This document shows positions 8,288 to 15,104 of a stretch of DNA of 15,104 nucleotides, in pieces. A model generated the notes under the pieces. It was given only the letters and a program-made list of their open reading frames with translations, was not told the origin of the DNA and ran no database searches. Made by a program: the position numbers and the translations under genes. This DNA is from an uncultured Muribaculaceae bacterium (lineage in GTDB: Bacteria; Bacteroidota; Bacteroidia; Bacteroidales; Muribaculaceae), in the NCBI GenBank assembly GCA_910577355.1, contig CAJTMY010000045.1, positions 1 through 15,104 on the forward strand. Reading direction: 5' to 3'. Position 1 is the first letter of the stretch. Every line of letters begins with the position of its first letter.

Positions 8288-10348
8288 TTATCTGATTAAT
8301 ATTTTCTTACCTTTATTTATATAAAGCCCGGGTGTGAAGGGGGCTGCCACCTCGATGCCCTGCAGGTTATACCACTTGTCGTTGCCCGTAAGTTCGGTAG
8401 GTACAGATACCTGATCGCCGATGCCGAGCGACGAGTTGTCGGTGTAAAGCGTGATGACGCAGCAGGGATTGTTGCCGCTCCACATCATGTCGAGTGTCCC
8501 GGTTGCCGCCGGCTCGACGTCTACGGTGAATTCGCCCGGCTCGCTTCCTTTGGGCAGGCTGTAGGTGCCGGTATCAAACTTGTTGTCGCCGAGTTGTGTG
8601 AGCGATGCGTCGCCGTAGCTGTCGCCGGTATAGCGGCCGTAGCCCTGTACTTTGATCCGGTTGATACGGGCGCGCTCGGGCAGTGTGACGGTGTGGCGGT
8701 TGTTGCGGCTCAGCGACACATAGTTACCTTGGTTTGCATAGCTTCCTCCCGACAGTGATATGCCGCCGTCGAAGTCCCATCCGGTGTTGCCTGTGCGGGT
8801 GGCCATGGATATCTCGTAGCTGTCGCGCACTTCCGGATAGTATTCGCGGTATCCGTCGGCTGTGCCGCTTTCGTTCTGTGCTTCGGTGATGTGGTCGACG
8901 AGCGAATTGATGTAGACCTCCACCATGGTGTAGCCTTCTTCGTCGAGAAGATTTCCGTCGGCAGCGTCGGTCGGGTCGAGACCGTTGGCCAGTTCCCATT
9001 CGTCGGGCATGCCGTCGCCGTCAGTGTCGACAGGCGCAGTCTGCGACAGCAGGGTGGGCCATGCGCTCCAGTTGTCGGGTGCGTCGACCGGGCGATTGTC
9101 ATCGGGCGAATCGATTATGCCGGGTGCATCACCCTCGCCTTTGCCTGTGTAAGTAGCCACGCCGAGGCGTGTGTCGCTCACCATGAGTTCGTCGTGGCTG
9201 TCGCGGCTCAGCGATGCACCGGCGTATTCGAGCACGCGGTTGTATGTATCCTCGGCCGAGTGGGTGGTGACATAGTAGTATTTGACGGGCTCGGTGAGGC
9301 GCATGCGGTTTTTGTCGAGGTTATATTGCGATGCGTTGTTGCGGTATTTGCTGTCGATCTGCATCCATATGCCGTAGTTCCAGTTGTCGCGTGTCACATC
9401 GGCATGGTCGGGGTTCACGTTGCCGTCGACATATATCGTGGCCCACACATGATACATGGGGTTGTCCTCCTGCTCGTTGACGCCCACGCCGCAGATGCGT
9501 CGCCGTATGTTTGTGTCGCGTATGCGGGTGGCGGGGCCCGGCTTGTAGTAGTTGTTCAGGATGTTCACGTTCATGTTTTCCGCGCCGTAGCAGCCGAGTC
9601 CGCTCCAGTTGTACATCACGTTGCAGCGGAAGTCGGTGGTGTCGCGCGGGCCGGTGGCAGGGCGCTCGCCAAGGCGCGGGCATCGCGAATCGTGGTGCAC
9701 GAGCATATTGTGGTGATATGATGCGCCTTCGCCGCCCATCATGCCGCCGTAGCCGTGTGTTTCTTTGGAGTGTCCGCCGTAGCGCAGGCTCTGCGATATG
9801 AGGCACCACTGCACGGTGGAGAATGTGTTGCCGTATACCGAGCAGCACTCGTCGGTGCTCCAGCTCAGCGAGCAGTGGTCGACCATGATGTGATGCGTGT
9901 CGTTGCACGACAGGGCGTCGAGGCCGTCGAGATTGTCGCTTGATTTGTTGCCGGGTCGCAGGCGCAGATATCGCAGCACCACGTTGCTCGAGTTGATGGT
10001 GAGTGGAAAGTCGGCTATGCATATGCCGTCGCCCGGGGCTGTCTGGCCGGCTATGGTGATGTTGCCGTTGCGTATGGCGAGGTCGCTGTGCAGGTGTATG
10101 GTGCCCGACACGTCGAATACCACAATGCGCGGGCCTGAAGCCTCGACAGCGGCGCGCAGTGAGCCTTTGCCGTTGTCGTTGAGGGTGGTGACATGGTATA
10201 CTTTACCGCCTCGGCCCCCTGTGACGTAGCGCCCCCATCCTTCGGCACCGGGAAACGAAGGTGTACGTTCCACCCGTTCGGCGGCCGGGGCGGCGGCCGA
10301 GAGTGCGATTGTGGTGATAATGGATATGTACAAGGCTTTGAGATTCAT
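8288..10348 (-). CDS. PL1 pectate lyase with TSP3-like Ca motif and C-terminal tail
   Basis: Secreted beta-helix polysaccharide lyase of 686 residues, first gene of a two-gene PL1 operon. Seen: signal peptide 1-23; PL1 core about 30-390, with FPGAEGWGRYVTGGRGG (32-48), IMVDHCSLSWSTDE (154-167) and SYHHNMLVHHDSRCPR (210-225), R222 being the likely catalytic arginine. A calcium-binding TSP3-like motif, DTDGDGMPDEWE, is at 441-452. An accessory beta-sandwich runs about 545-637 (HTVTLPERARINRIKVQGYG), and the tail YNLQGIEV...GLYINKGKKILIR 660-686. It is homologous along its whole length to the next gene but lacks that gene's insert at residue 291, so the pair looks like an old tandem duplication. 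Expected job: cutting homogalacturonan after CE8 demethylation. Its promoter shares an 18-bp block and an upstream element with the CE8 gene promoter, which suggests co-regulation. Confidence 0.93.
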   Translation of the reverse strand: MNLKALYISIITTIALSAAAPAAERVERTPSFPGAEGWGRYVTGGRGGKVYHVTTLNDNGKGSLRAAVEASGPRIVVFDVSGTIHLHSDLAIRNGNITIAGQTAPGDGICIADFPLTINSSNVVLRYLRLRPGNKSSDNLDGLDALSCNDTHHIMVDHCSLSWSTDECCSVYGNTFSTVQWCLISQSLRYGGHSKETHGYGGMMGGEGASYHHNMLVHHDSRCPRLGERPATGPRDTTDFRCNVMYNWSGLGCYGAENMNVNILNNYYKPGPATRIRDTNIRRRICGVGVNEQEDNPMYHVWATIYVDGNVNPDHADVTRDNWNYGIWMQIDSKYRNNASQYNLDKNRMRLTEPVKYYYVTTHSAEDTYNRVLEYAGASLSRDSHDELMVSDTRLGVATYTGKGEGDAPGIIDSPDDNRPVDAPDNWSAWPTLLSQTAPVDTDGDGMPDEWELANGLDPTDAADGNLLDEEGYTMVEVYINSLVDHITEAQNESGTADGYREYYPEVRDSYEISMATRTGNTGWDFDGGISLSGGSYANQGNYVSLSRNNRHTVTLPERARINRIKVQGYGRYTGDSYGDASLTQLGDNKFDTGTYSLPKGSEPGEFTVDVEPAATGTLDMMWSGNNPCCVITLYTDNSSLGIGDQVSVPTELTGNDKWYNLQGIEVAAPFTPGLYINKGKKILIR

Positions 10349-10359
10349 GGCATATTCGG

Positions 10360-10412
10360 TTTATGCTGCAAATTTATGTATTATTTGTCGTGCAGAAGCG
10401 TAAAAATTGTCG
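10360..10412 (-). promoter_or_regulatory. Promoter of the PL1 operon: -7 box plus shared upstream element
   Basis: The minus-strand TAAATTTG at 10369-10376 lies inside TTTATGCTGCAAATTTAT (10360-10377), identical to the CE8 promoter block. AAAAATTGTCG is at 10402-10412, 25 nt from the -7 box versus 26 in the CE8 promoter. The -7 box is only about 20 nt from the start codon, so the 5' leader would be very short. Confidence 0.65.
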
Positions 10413-10452
10413 GAAGTTAATGTAAAATGTCCGCTGATGCGCGATTTAACAC

Positions 10453-10486
10453 AAAAAAGCGCGCGCCCTGTCGGGGACGCGCGCTT
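10453..10486 (-). terminator. Rho-independent terminator after the CE8 gene
   Basis: GC-rich hairpin: AAGCGCGCG at 10457-10465 pairs with CGCGCGCTT at 10478-10486, extended by CCC/GGG across a one-base bulge. On the minus strand it is followed by six T. It lies 27 nt past the CE8 stop and separates that gene from the promoter of the PL1 pair. Confidence 0.88.
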
Positions 10487-10513
10487 GTCGTATCTATTAT
10501 ATAGGAGGATCGC

Positions 10514-13500
10514 TTAACGTTTGTAGATCTTCTCGGCCTTGCGGCTGCCGTCGGCTGCGCGGGTCACGCGGATAACGGTTCCGGTGGTGTTGGAGTCGAC
10601 ACGGATACCCTGCAGGTTGTAGTATTCAACGGCTGCGGCATTGTCGGCGTCGATGCCGATGATGCTCTGGGCTTCCTTGGCGGCTTCCGACATGGCGCCG
10701 CGGGCTGCGTTGGCGTTGAGGGCGGCCACGGTGTAGACGACATCGGCACGTGCGCCGGCGAGGTCGTATGCTGTGGTCGGAGTCATGCCGAGGAATTTGC
10801 CGTCGGCGAATACGAGGTAGCCGGCGGCATCCTCAACGGCTTCCCATGTGAGGCCGTTTTCATCGATATAGACCACGGGTGCGGCGCACTCGGCTGTCAT
10901 CTCGGCTGCATCCCACGAGTCCTTGCCGCCGAGCACGTTGCGTACGGTGAAGTAGTCGGCGTATTCCTCGGGCAGGATAGGTGAGTAGGTGTTGGTCGAT
11001 GTGGGCGAGTTGATGCGGTTGCTAAGGTCGAGGGCGTTGCCGTCGGCATCCATCGAGTTGTACTCGAAGAAATGTGTGGGCAGATCGGCCATAGAGCGCC
11101 AGCCCTCTTCGTTGGGCTTGGCCTTCATGGTGGTGTTGAGGACAAACATGCGGGGTTCGTTCTGCCAGGGACGGCCGAGGTGGAAGTTGTCCTTGCCGCT
11201 CACGGTGCAGCCTTGAAGCACGTAGCCGTGCTTGAGACTTGCAGCAGTGGAAGGAGCTGCGATTACACCGCCTTCGTGTTCCATCACGAATTCGCAATGG
11301 TCATAATAGTTGTCACCGCCGCCGCAGATATAGTCGACTGTGCCGTGGATGGTAAGGTTGAGATAGTAGCCCTTCTCACCGGTAACCTGAGTATCCTGAA
11401 CAGATTGCAGGGTCACATTCTTCATGATGTCGCGGTTGCCGCCGTAGTGTGCCACGCCCACACCGGCGCGGTCGGCCTTGCCGAAGTCGAGGTCGTTGCG
11501 GCTGGTGAAGTTCTCCATATAGATATTGGTGGAGTAGCGGGTCGAGAATGTCGGGTCGCTGATGCCGGTCTTGTAGCCGTGCATGAGCACGCCATCCTGG
11601 CTTTCGCCGATGAGAGCCACGTTGTAGAGGTTGCGGAGGTGGAGCACGTCGGTACCGAGGTCATAGTCGCCGTCGAGCATGTAGATGACGCTCCATGCGG
11701 CATCGGCGGTATTGTTGGTGGAGCTGAGGGCAGCGACGGCTGCGCGGAGCTCTTCAACGGTGCTTACAACGGTGAAGCGGTCGGCTTCGATAGCCTTGAC
11801 GGCGGCCTTTTCGCCTACGTTGAGTGTGACGGTGTAGTCATCGTCGGTCTTGTTGCCGTACTTGTCCTGAGCTGCGCCGGCAGGCAGGGTTACAGTAACC
11901 TTGGAAGAGTAGGGGAGATCCCATACGGAGAATGCGAGGTCGGTGGTGCCGCCGTATGCCTTCAACTTGGTACCGTTGACTGTGATCTCGGCATCGGCCA
12001 TGGCGCGATCGAAGCTGAATGTCACTACTGCGTGGTTGCAGTTGCCTACCGGAGTGGCATTTGTCTTCACGAGCGAGGGAGCGCCTTCTGGAGCTACTTC
12101 CTCGTAAATGAATTCAAACCATGCAACCGGCTGGTTGCCGCCGTCGAATGTGATTTCGAAGGGTGTTCCGGGAGTGTGGTTCTCTACGTTGATGATGAGG
12201 TCATAGCGGTTTGCATCGCCTGTGGTGAAGAAACCGTTGCTGGGAGTCCAGCAGGTAGCGCCTTCGCTTGTCACCGATGCCACGCGGCCGTTGCCGTAGT
12301 TGTCGCCGAGCTGTGCGAGACGCAGCTGCTTGATGCGCATGTCGGTGGGTACACCGAGTGTCACGGTGCTGTTGCCTTTCAGTTTGAATTGCTTGCCGTC
12401 CCATCCGTCGTTGCAGGGATTGAGGCTGAAGAGGCCGTTGTTCCATGAGCCGTCGCTCTGCTTGGCTCCGCCGTCAAATGTCACTGCTTTTTCGAGGTCT
12501 CCTTCGGCTTTGTTGTATATGTGGAAGCCGGGGAGATTGAACTTGTAGTCCACAGTGAGGTCGCCGGCTTTGCCTTGGAATGCGAAGTCGGCTGCTGTTC
12601 CGGATTCGTTGAGTGTGCCTGTGGCTTCGACCACGCTGCCGTCGATAAACGATGCAGTTACCTTGGGCATGGCGGTGAACACATAGCCGTCGAGCTTGAT
12701 GTTCTGCTCTTTGTCGTTGAACTGTTTGAGCACGTCTTCGCCCATCTTGATGCTGCCTACGTTAAGGTCGGTGAGGATAACATCGCCGATGTGGAATATG
12801 CGCAGCATATATTCGGTCTGGTTGGAAGCAGCGCCTTCTTCGGGCGTGATGACAAACTTGACGATTGCAGCCTCGCTGCGTGCGGGGGTGGGGATGGTGA
12901 ATGTGCCGTCGCCGTTGTCGGTCACTGTGGCGCCGTCCATTGTGGCGGTTACGGTGCCGCAGGTGTGAGCCACCTTCACGGTCATGGATTCCTTGGCATA
13001 TTCGTAGGGAATATTGAAGTTCCAGTCGTAGCCGTCCATTGCCACGGGGGTGCCGTCTTCGAATGTCAGGCTCGAGATCTTGGCGAACTTCTCGCCTATC
13101 TTGGTGAATACCGGTTCCTTATAGTTGAACAGGAAGCCGCCTGTGTTGCTCAGGAAGTTGAGCTGGATTTCCTTCTTGCCCTTGGTGAGCACGCCTTCGA
13201 TGATGAAGTCCTGCGGACCGCTTTCAGCGCCTACTGCGCCGATGTTGTCGGCTTCGACATTTCCGGTGGCGAGGTCGGTGACGAGTGTCTGTATCGAACC
13301 GCCGTCGTAGATGCCGGTCATGTTGATATTGAGCTTATAGACGCCTTCCTCGCGGCAGAAGAATTTGACTTTGGCCCAAGTGCCGTTCTTCACGTAGCCT
13401 ACGTTGCTTGCGGGCTTGCCGCCTTCGAGGCGGGCGCCGCTGTATGTCCAGTCGTCAATCTTGATTTCGCCGGGGATGTATGGCCAGTCGAGGGGGCCGC

Positions 13501-14929
13501 CCCATTCGTCCACTGCGTCGGTGAGCTCGCGCACTGTGAGGTTGCCCCAGTTGCCGGCATAATTGCTGCCCTGAAGGTCGTGTGCGAAAATCTTTAGGAT
13601 GTAAGTGCCTGCGGGGATAAGGTCTGTTTCACCTTCGAAAGGAGCGGAGGGAGTCCATGATCCGGTATTGAGGACATCGTGTTTGCCGCTGAATACGACT
13701 TTGCCGGCGGGAGTCATCAATGTGACATCAAGTACGGCTGTGCCTTTGGCTCCGGTCTTGAACGATATGCGGTATTTGGCGTCTTTCTCGCTCACAAGTT
13801 TGAATGTAACGGTGGTGCCGTCGCCGGTTGAGCCGATGTTGGCGCCGTTGTTCTCCACCTTGCCGGCGGTTTCGTTGAACGAGCACAGGTTCCAGTCGAT
13901 GAATTCGTCCTTGGCTGTGGGGATGGACACGGGGGTGAGATCCTCGCCGAGAGCACTGCCTTCGCCTGTCCATGTGAACACGGGCGACTTCCAGTTGAAG
14001 CCGTTCTCATGGCTGGGATTCTCGAGCGATTTGAATACTACGGTCTTGAGACCTTCGCTCACCACACCTTCGAGGTCGAATTCCATGACTTCAAACGACG
14101 AGTTGTTCTTCGGCATCACCGATTCGAGAGTTGCCTCGACAGCTTCTGTGGCGTTGTCTGTGACAGTGACGCTGAACTTGGCGTCGCCTACAGACCAGTC
14201 GGCCGGAATGGCTACTTTGTAAGTGCCGGCCTTCTCGCAGTTCACGTTGTTGAAGGTTACGGTCATATCGTTTTTGAAGTAGCCTATCTTGCCGTCGCTT
14301 TCTACACGACAGGGGCTTGTGCACACGATGTCGCCGTCGGCGGCATCAAGGGTGAGTGTACCGGGCAGAACAAAATGATATGAGGGTACCTCGCCTTCGC
14401 CTGTCCAGGTAAATTCGGGCGATTTCCAGTTGAATCCGCCCGAATGGCTGGGATTTTCGAGAGATTTGAATACGATGGTCTTGAGACCTTCGCTGATGCG
14501 GCCTTCGAGGTCGAATTCCATGACTTCGAATGATGAGTTGTTCTTCGGCATCACCGATTCGAGAGTTGCCTCGACAGCTTCGGTGGTGTTGTCGGTTACG
14601 GTAACGGAGAACTTTGCGTCGCCCATCGACCAATCGACAGGAATACTTACTTTATAAGTGCCGGCTTTCTCACAGTTTACGTTGTTGAATGTCACGGTTG
14701 TGTTGTCGGAGAAGTAGCCGACTTTGCCGTCGCTTTCCACACGACAGGGGCTTGTGCACACGATGTCGCTGTCGGCAGCATCGAGTGTGAGAGCGCCGGG
14801 CAGGGCGAAGTGTGAAGTGGCATCTGCCTCGCGTGCGATGGCGCGCTGTGCGTTGGTGGCCGCATATGCGGCACCGGCTGCTACAGCCACTATTGCTGCA
14901 CCCAATACTGCTTTTGTAATTTTTTGCAT
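10514..14929 (-). CDS. Giant modular pectin methylesterase (CE8) with multiple CBM-like modules
   Basis: Secreted esterase of 1471 residues, far longer than the about 300-residue CE8 catalytic core, expected to remove methyl esters from homogalacturonan. Seen in order: signal peptide 1-23 (AYA|A); two near-identical CBM-like modules (40-180, 185-325); a divergent beta-sandwich (about 336-467); a third copy of the first module family (about 484-613); Ig-like segments (about 616-800); a beta-sandwich shared with the PL1 neighbours (about 810-942); a Big_5-like domain (about 948-1038); the CE8 beta-helix (about 1050-1340); an FnIII-like domain (about 1348-1412); and a YNLQGIRV-type tail (1437-1471). 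Catalytic residues: acid D1179 in SVQDTQ, nucleophile D1199 in TVDYICGGG, and R1253 in HLGRPW. The glutamine of the classic QAVAL motif appears replaced (GVGVA, 1156-1160), so the oxyanion hole is unusual. It is probably transcribed alone, from its own promoter to the terminator at 10453-10486. Confidence 0.92.
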   Translation of the reverse strand: MQKITKAVLGAAIVAVAAGAAYAATNAQRAIAREADATSHFALPGALTLDAADSDIVCTSPCRVESDGKVGYFSDNTTVTFNNVNCEKAGTYKVSIPVDWSMGDAKFSVTVTDNTTEAVEATLESVMPKNNSSFEVMEFDLEGRISEGLKTIVFKSLENPSHSGGFNWKSPEFTWTGEGEVPSYHFVLPGTLTLDAADGDIVCTSPCRVESDGKIGYFKNDMTVTFNNVNCEKAGTYKVAIPADWSVGDAKFSVTVTDNATEAVEATLESVMPKNNSSFEVMEFDLEGVVSEGLKTVVFKSLENPSHENGFNWKSPVFTWTGEGSALGEDLTPVSIPTAKDEFIDWNLCSFNETAGKVENNGANIGSTGDGTTVTFKLVSEKDAKYRISFKTGAKGTAVLDVTLMTPAGKVVFSGKHDVLNTGSWTPSAPFEGETDLIPAGTYILKIFAHDLQGSNYAGNWGNLTVRELTDAVDEWGGPLDWPYIPGEIKIDDWTYSGARLEGGKPASNVGYVKNGTWAKVKFFCREEGVYKLNINMTGIYDGGSIQTLVTDLATGNVEADNIGAVGAESGPQDFIIEGVLTKGKKEIQLNFLSNTGGFLFNYKEPVFTKIGEKFAKISSLTFEDGTPVAMDGYDWNFNIPYEYAKESMTVKVAHTCGTVTATMDGATVTDNGDGTFTIPTPARSEAAIVKFVITPEEGAASNQTEYMLRIFHIGDVILTDLNVGSIKMGEDVLKQFNDKEQNIKLDGYVFTAMPKVTASFIDGSVVEATGTLNESGTAADFAFQGKAGDLTVDYKFNLPGFHIYNKAEGDLEKAVTFDGGAKQSDGSWNNGLFSLNPCNDGWDGKQFKLKGNSTVTLGVPTDMRIKQLRLAQLGDNYGNGRVASVTSEGATCWTPSNGFFTTGDANRYDLIINVENHTPGTPFEITFDGGNQPVAWFEFIYEEVAPEGAPSLVKTNATPVGNCNHAVVTFSFDRAMADAEITVNGTKLKAYGGTTDLAFSVWDLPYSSKVTVTLPAGAAQDKYGNKTDDDYTVTLNVGEKAAVKAIEADRFTVVSTVEELRAAVAALSSTNNTADAAWSVIYMLDGDYDLGTDVLHLRNLYNVALIGESQDGVLMHGYKTGISDPTFSTRYSTNIYMENFTSRNDLDFGKADRAGVGVAHYGGNRDIMKNVTLQSVQDTQVTGEKGYYLNLTIHGTVDYICGGGDNYYDHCEFVMEHEGGVIAAPSTAASLKHGYVLQGCTVSGKDNFHLGRPWQNEPRMFVLNTTMKAKPNEEGWRSMADLPTHFFEYNSMDADGNALDLSNRINSPTSTNTYSPILPEEYADYFTVRNVLGGKDSWDAAEMTAECAAPVVYIDENGLTWEAVEDAAGYLVFADGKFLGMTPTTAYDLAGARADVVYTVAALNANAARGAMSEAAKEAQSIIGIDADNAAAVEYYNLQGIRVDSNTTGTVIRVTRAADGSRKAEKIYKR
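13955..14377 (-). repeat. CE8 protein CBM-like module, copy 2 of the tandem duplication
   Basis: Encodes residues 185-325 (from HFVLPG to TWTGEGS) of the CE8 protein, repeating residues 40-180 with an exact period of 145 codons. The frame is kept, so both copies are translated. Confidence 0.92.
14390..14812 (-). repeat. CE8 protein CBM-like module, copy 1 of the tandem duplication
   Basis: Encodes residues 40-180 of the CE8 protein (from HFALPG to TWTGEGE). It is paired with a copy 435 bp further downstream in the gene. By hand alignment 122 of 141 residues match, and long DNA blocks are identical, for example the 47-nt stretch starting at 14535. Each copy has a VCTSPC cysteine pair. Confidence 0.92.
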
Positions 14930-14960
14930 GGTAAAGGATTTTGGTTAATAATTGGTTGAA

Positions 14961-15014
14961 TTTATGCTGCAAATTTATCGCACGCGAGCATGAAAAAAGG
15001 TGGAAAAATTGTCG
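14961..15014 (-). promoter_or_regulatory. Promoter of the CE8 gene: -7 box plus shared upstream element
   Basis: Read on the minus strand, TAAATTTG (14970-14977) is a perfect match to the Bacteroidales -7 consensus TAnnTTTG, about 40 nt upstream of the start codon. An AAAAATTGTCG block (plus-strand reading, 15004-15014) lies 26 nt upstream of it. The 18-bp block TTTATGCTGCAAATTTAT (14961-14978) and the 11-bp upstream block recur identically in front of the first pectate lyase gene. A good -33 TTTG is not evident, which fits an activator-dependent promoter (inference). Confidence 0.65.
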
Positions 15015-15070
15015 AAATAGGGTGCGAAAAAACGAAATTGCACCTAATACGGGTCAATGTAAAAAGCATG

Positions 15071-15103
15071 TTGTTAAAATAAGGTCAAAGATGCTTACCT
15101 TTG
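15071..15103 (+). promoter_or_regulatory. Divergent Bacteroidales promoter at the window edge
   Basis: TACCTTTG (15096-15103) followed by C is the most typical form of the Bacteroidales -7 box. A TTG (15071-15073) 22 nt upstream could serve as -33. It points out of the window, so a plus-strand gene probably starts just past 15104, sharing this upstream region with the CE8 gene. Confidence 0.55.
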
Positions 15104-15104
15104 C

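Noticed and set aside
8429..10258. Recent gene conversion between the two PL1 genes
   Set aside because: Short blocks are nearly identical (for example around 6921-6960 and 9183-9222), but they coincide with conserved protein motifs, so selection explains them as well.
11072..13597. Long plus-strand open frames (458 and 358 codons) antisense to the CE8 gene
   Set aside because: They are mirror frames of a GC-rich gene with strong codon bias. They lack signal peptides or known domains, while the minus-strand frame holds clear CE8 motifs and repeats.
1..15104. tRNA, rRNA, CRISPR array, insertion sequence or transposase, SusC/SusD
   Set aside because: Looked for on both strands by eye; no cloverleaf, spaced repeat array, terminal inverted repeats, transposase or TonB-dependent transporter motifs were seen.

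Overview
The window is about 15 kb of Bacteroidota (order Bacteroidales) chromosome. The best guess is a gut Muribaculaceae-like species, but that is inference. The pointers are Bacteroidales-type -7 boxes (TAnnTTTG) upstream of genes, no clear Shine-Dalgarno sites, fairly GC-rich coding sequence, and secreted proteins ending in a YNLQG...GLYI..GKK..IK tail of the kind common in Bacteroides, Prevotella and Muribaculaceae. All six genes lie on the minus strand, so transcription runs from high to low coordinates. Every product has an N-terminal signal peptide.

Layout in the direction of transcription: (1) 14929-10514, a giant modular pectin methylesterase (CE8) with four or more carbohydrate-binding-like modules, followed by a strong terminator. 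(2) 10348-8288 and 8270-6018, two paralogous PL1 pectate lyases 17 nt apart, followed by a terminator. (3) 5805-4375, a secreted non-catalytic protein with two CBM-like jelly-roll modules around an InlB-type B-repeat, followed by a terminator. (4) 4241-1686 and 1689-46, a GH3 beta-xylosidase/glucosidase with a PA14 insert, overlapping a GH43 beta-xylosidase/arabinofuranosidase by 4 nt (ATGA). The first 45 bases are non-coding and hold a short 15-bp tandem repeat. At the right edge a canonical Bacteroidales promoter points the other way, so a divergent gene probably starts just outside the window.

Together the genes read as a plant pectin degradation cluster. CE8 would de-esterify homogalacturonan, the PL1 enzymes would cut the exposed polygalacturonate by beta-elimination, and the GH3/GH43 pair would remove xylose (or arabinose/glucose) units, for example from xylogalacturonan or xylan bound to pectin. 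No SusC/SusD pair, regulator or downstream uronate catabolism gene is visible, so this is either part of a larger polysaccharide utilisation locus or a stand-alone enzyme cluster.

The most interesting signals are: (a) a shared C-terminal tail on the CE8, both PL1s and the CBM-like protein that is missing from GH3 and GH43, suggesting a split between exported/surface and periplasmic proteins; (b) a shared promoter architecture (AAAAATTGTCG-like element 25-26 nt from the -7 box) in front of three of the four transcription units; (c) a recent 435-bp in-frame duplication in the CE8 gene; (d) a GH43 C-terminus that stops short of the usual last strand; (e) a terminator but no recognisable promoter in front of the GH3-GH43 unit.
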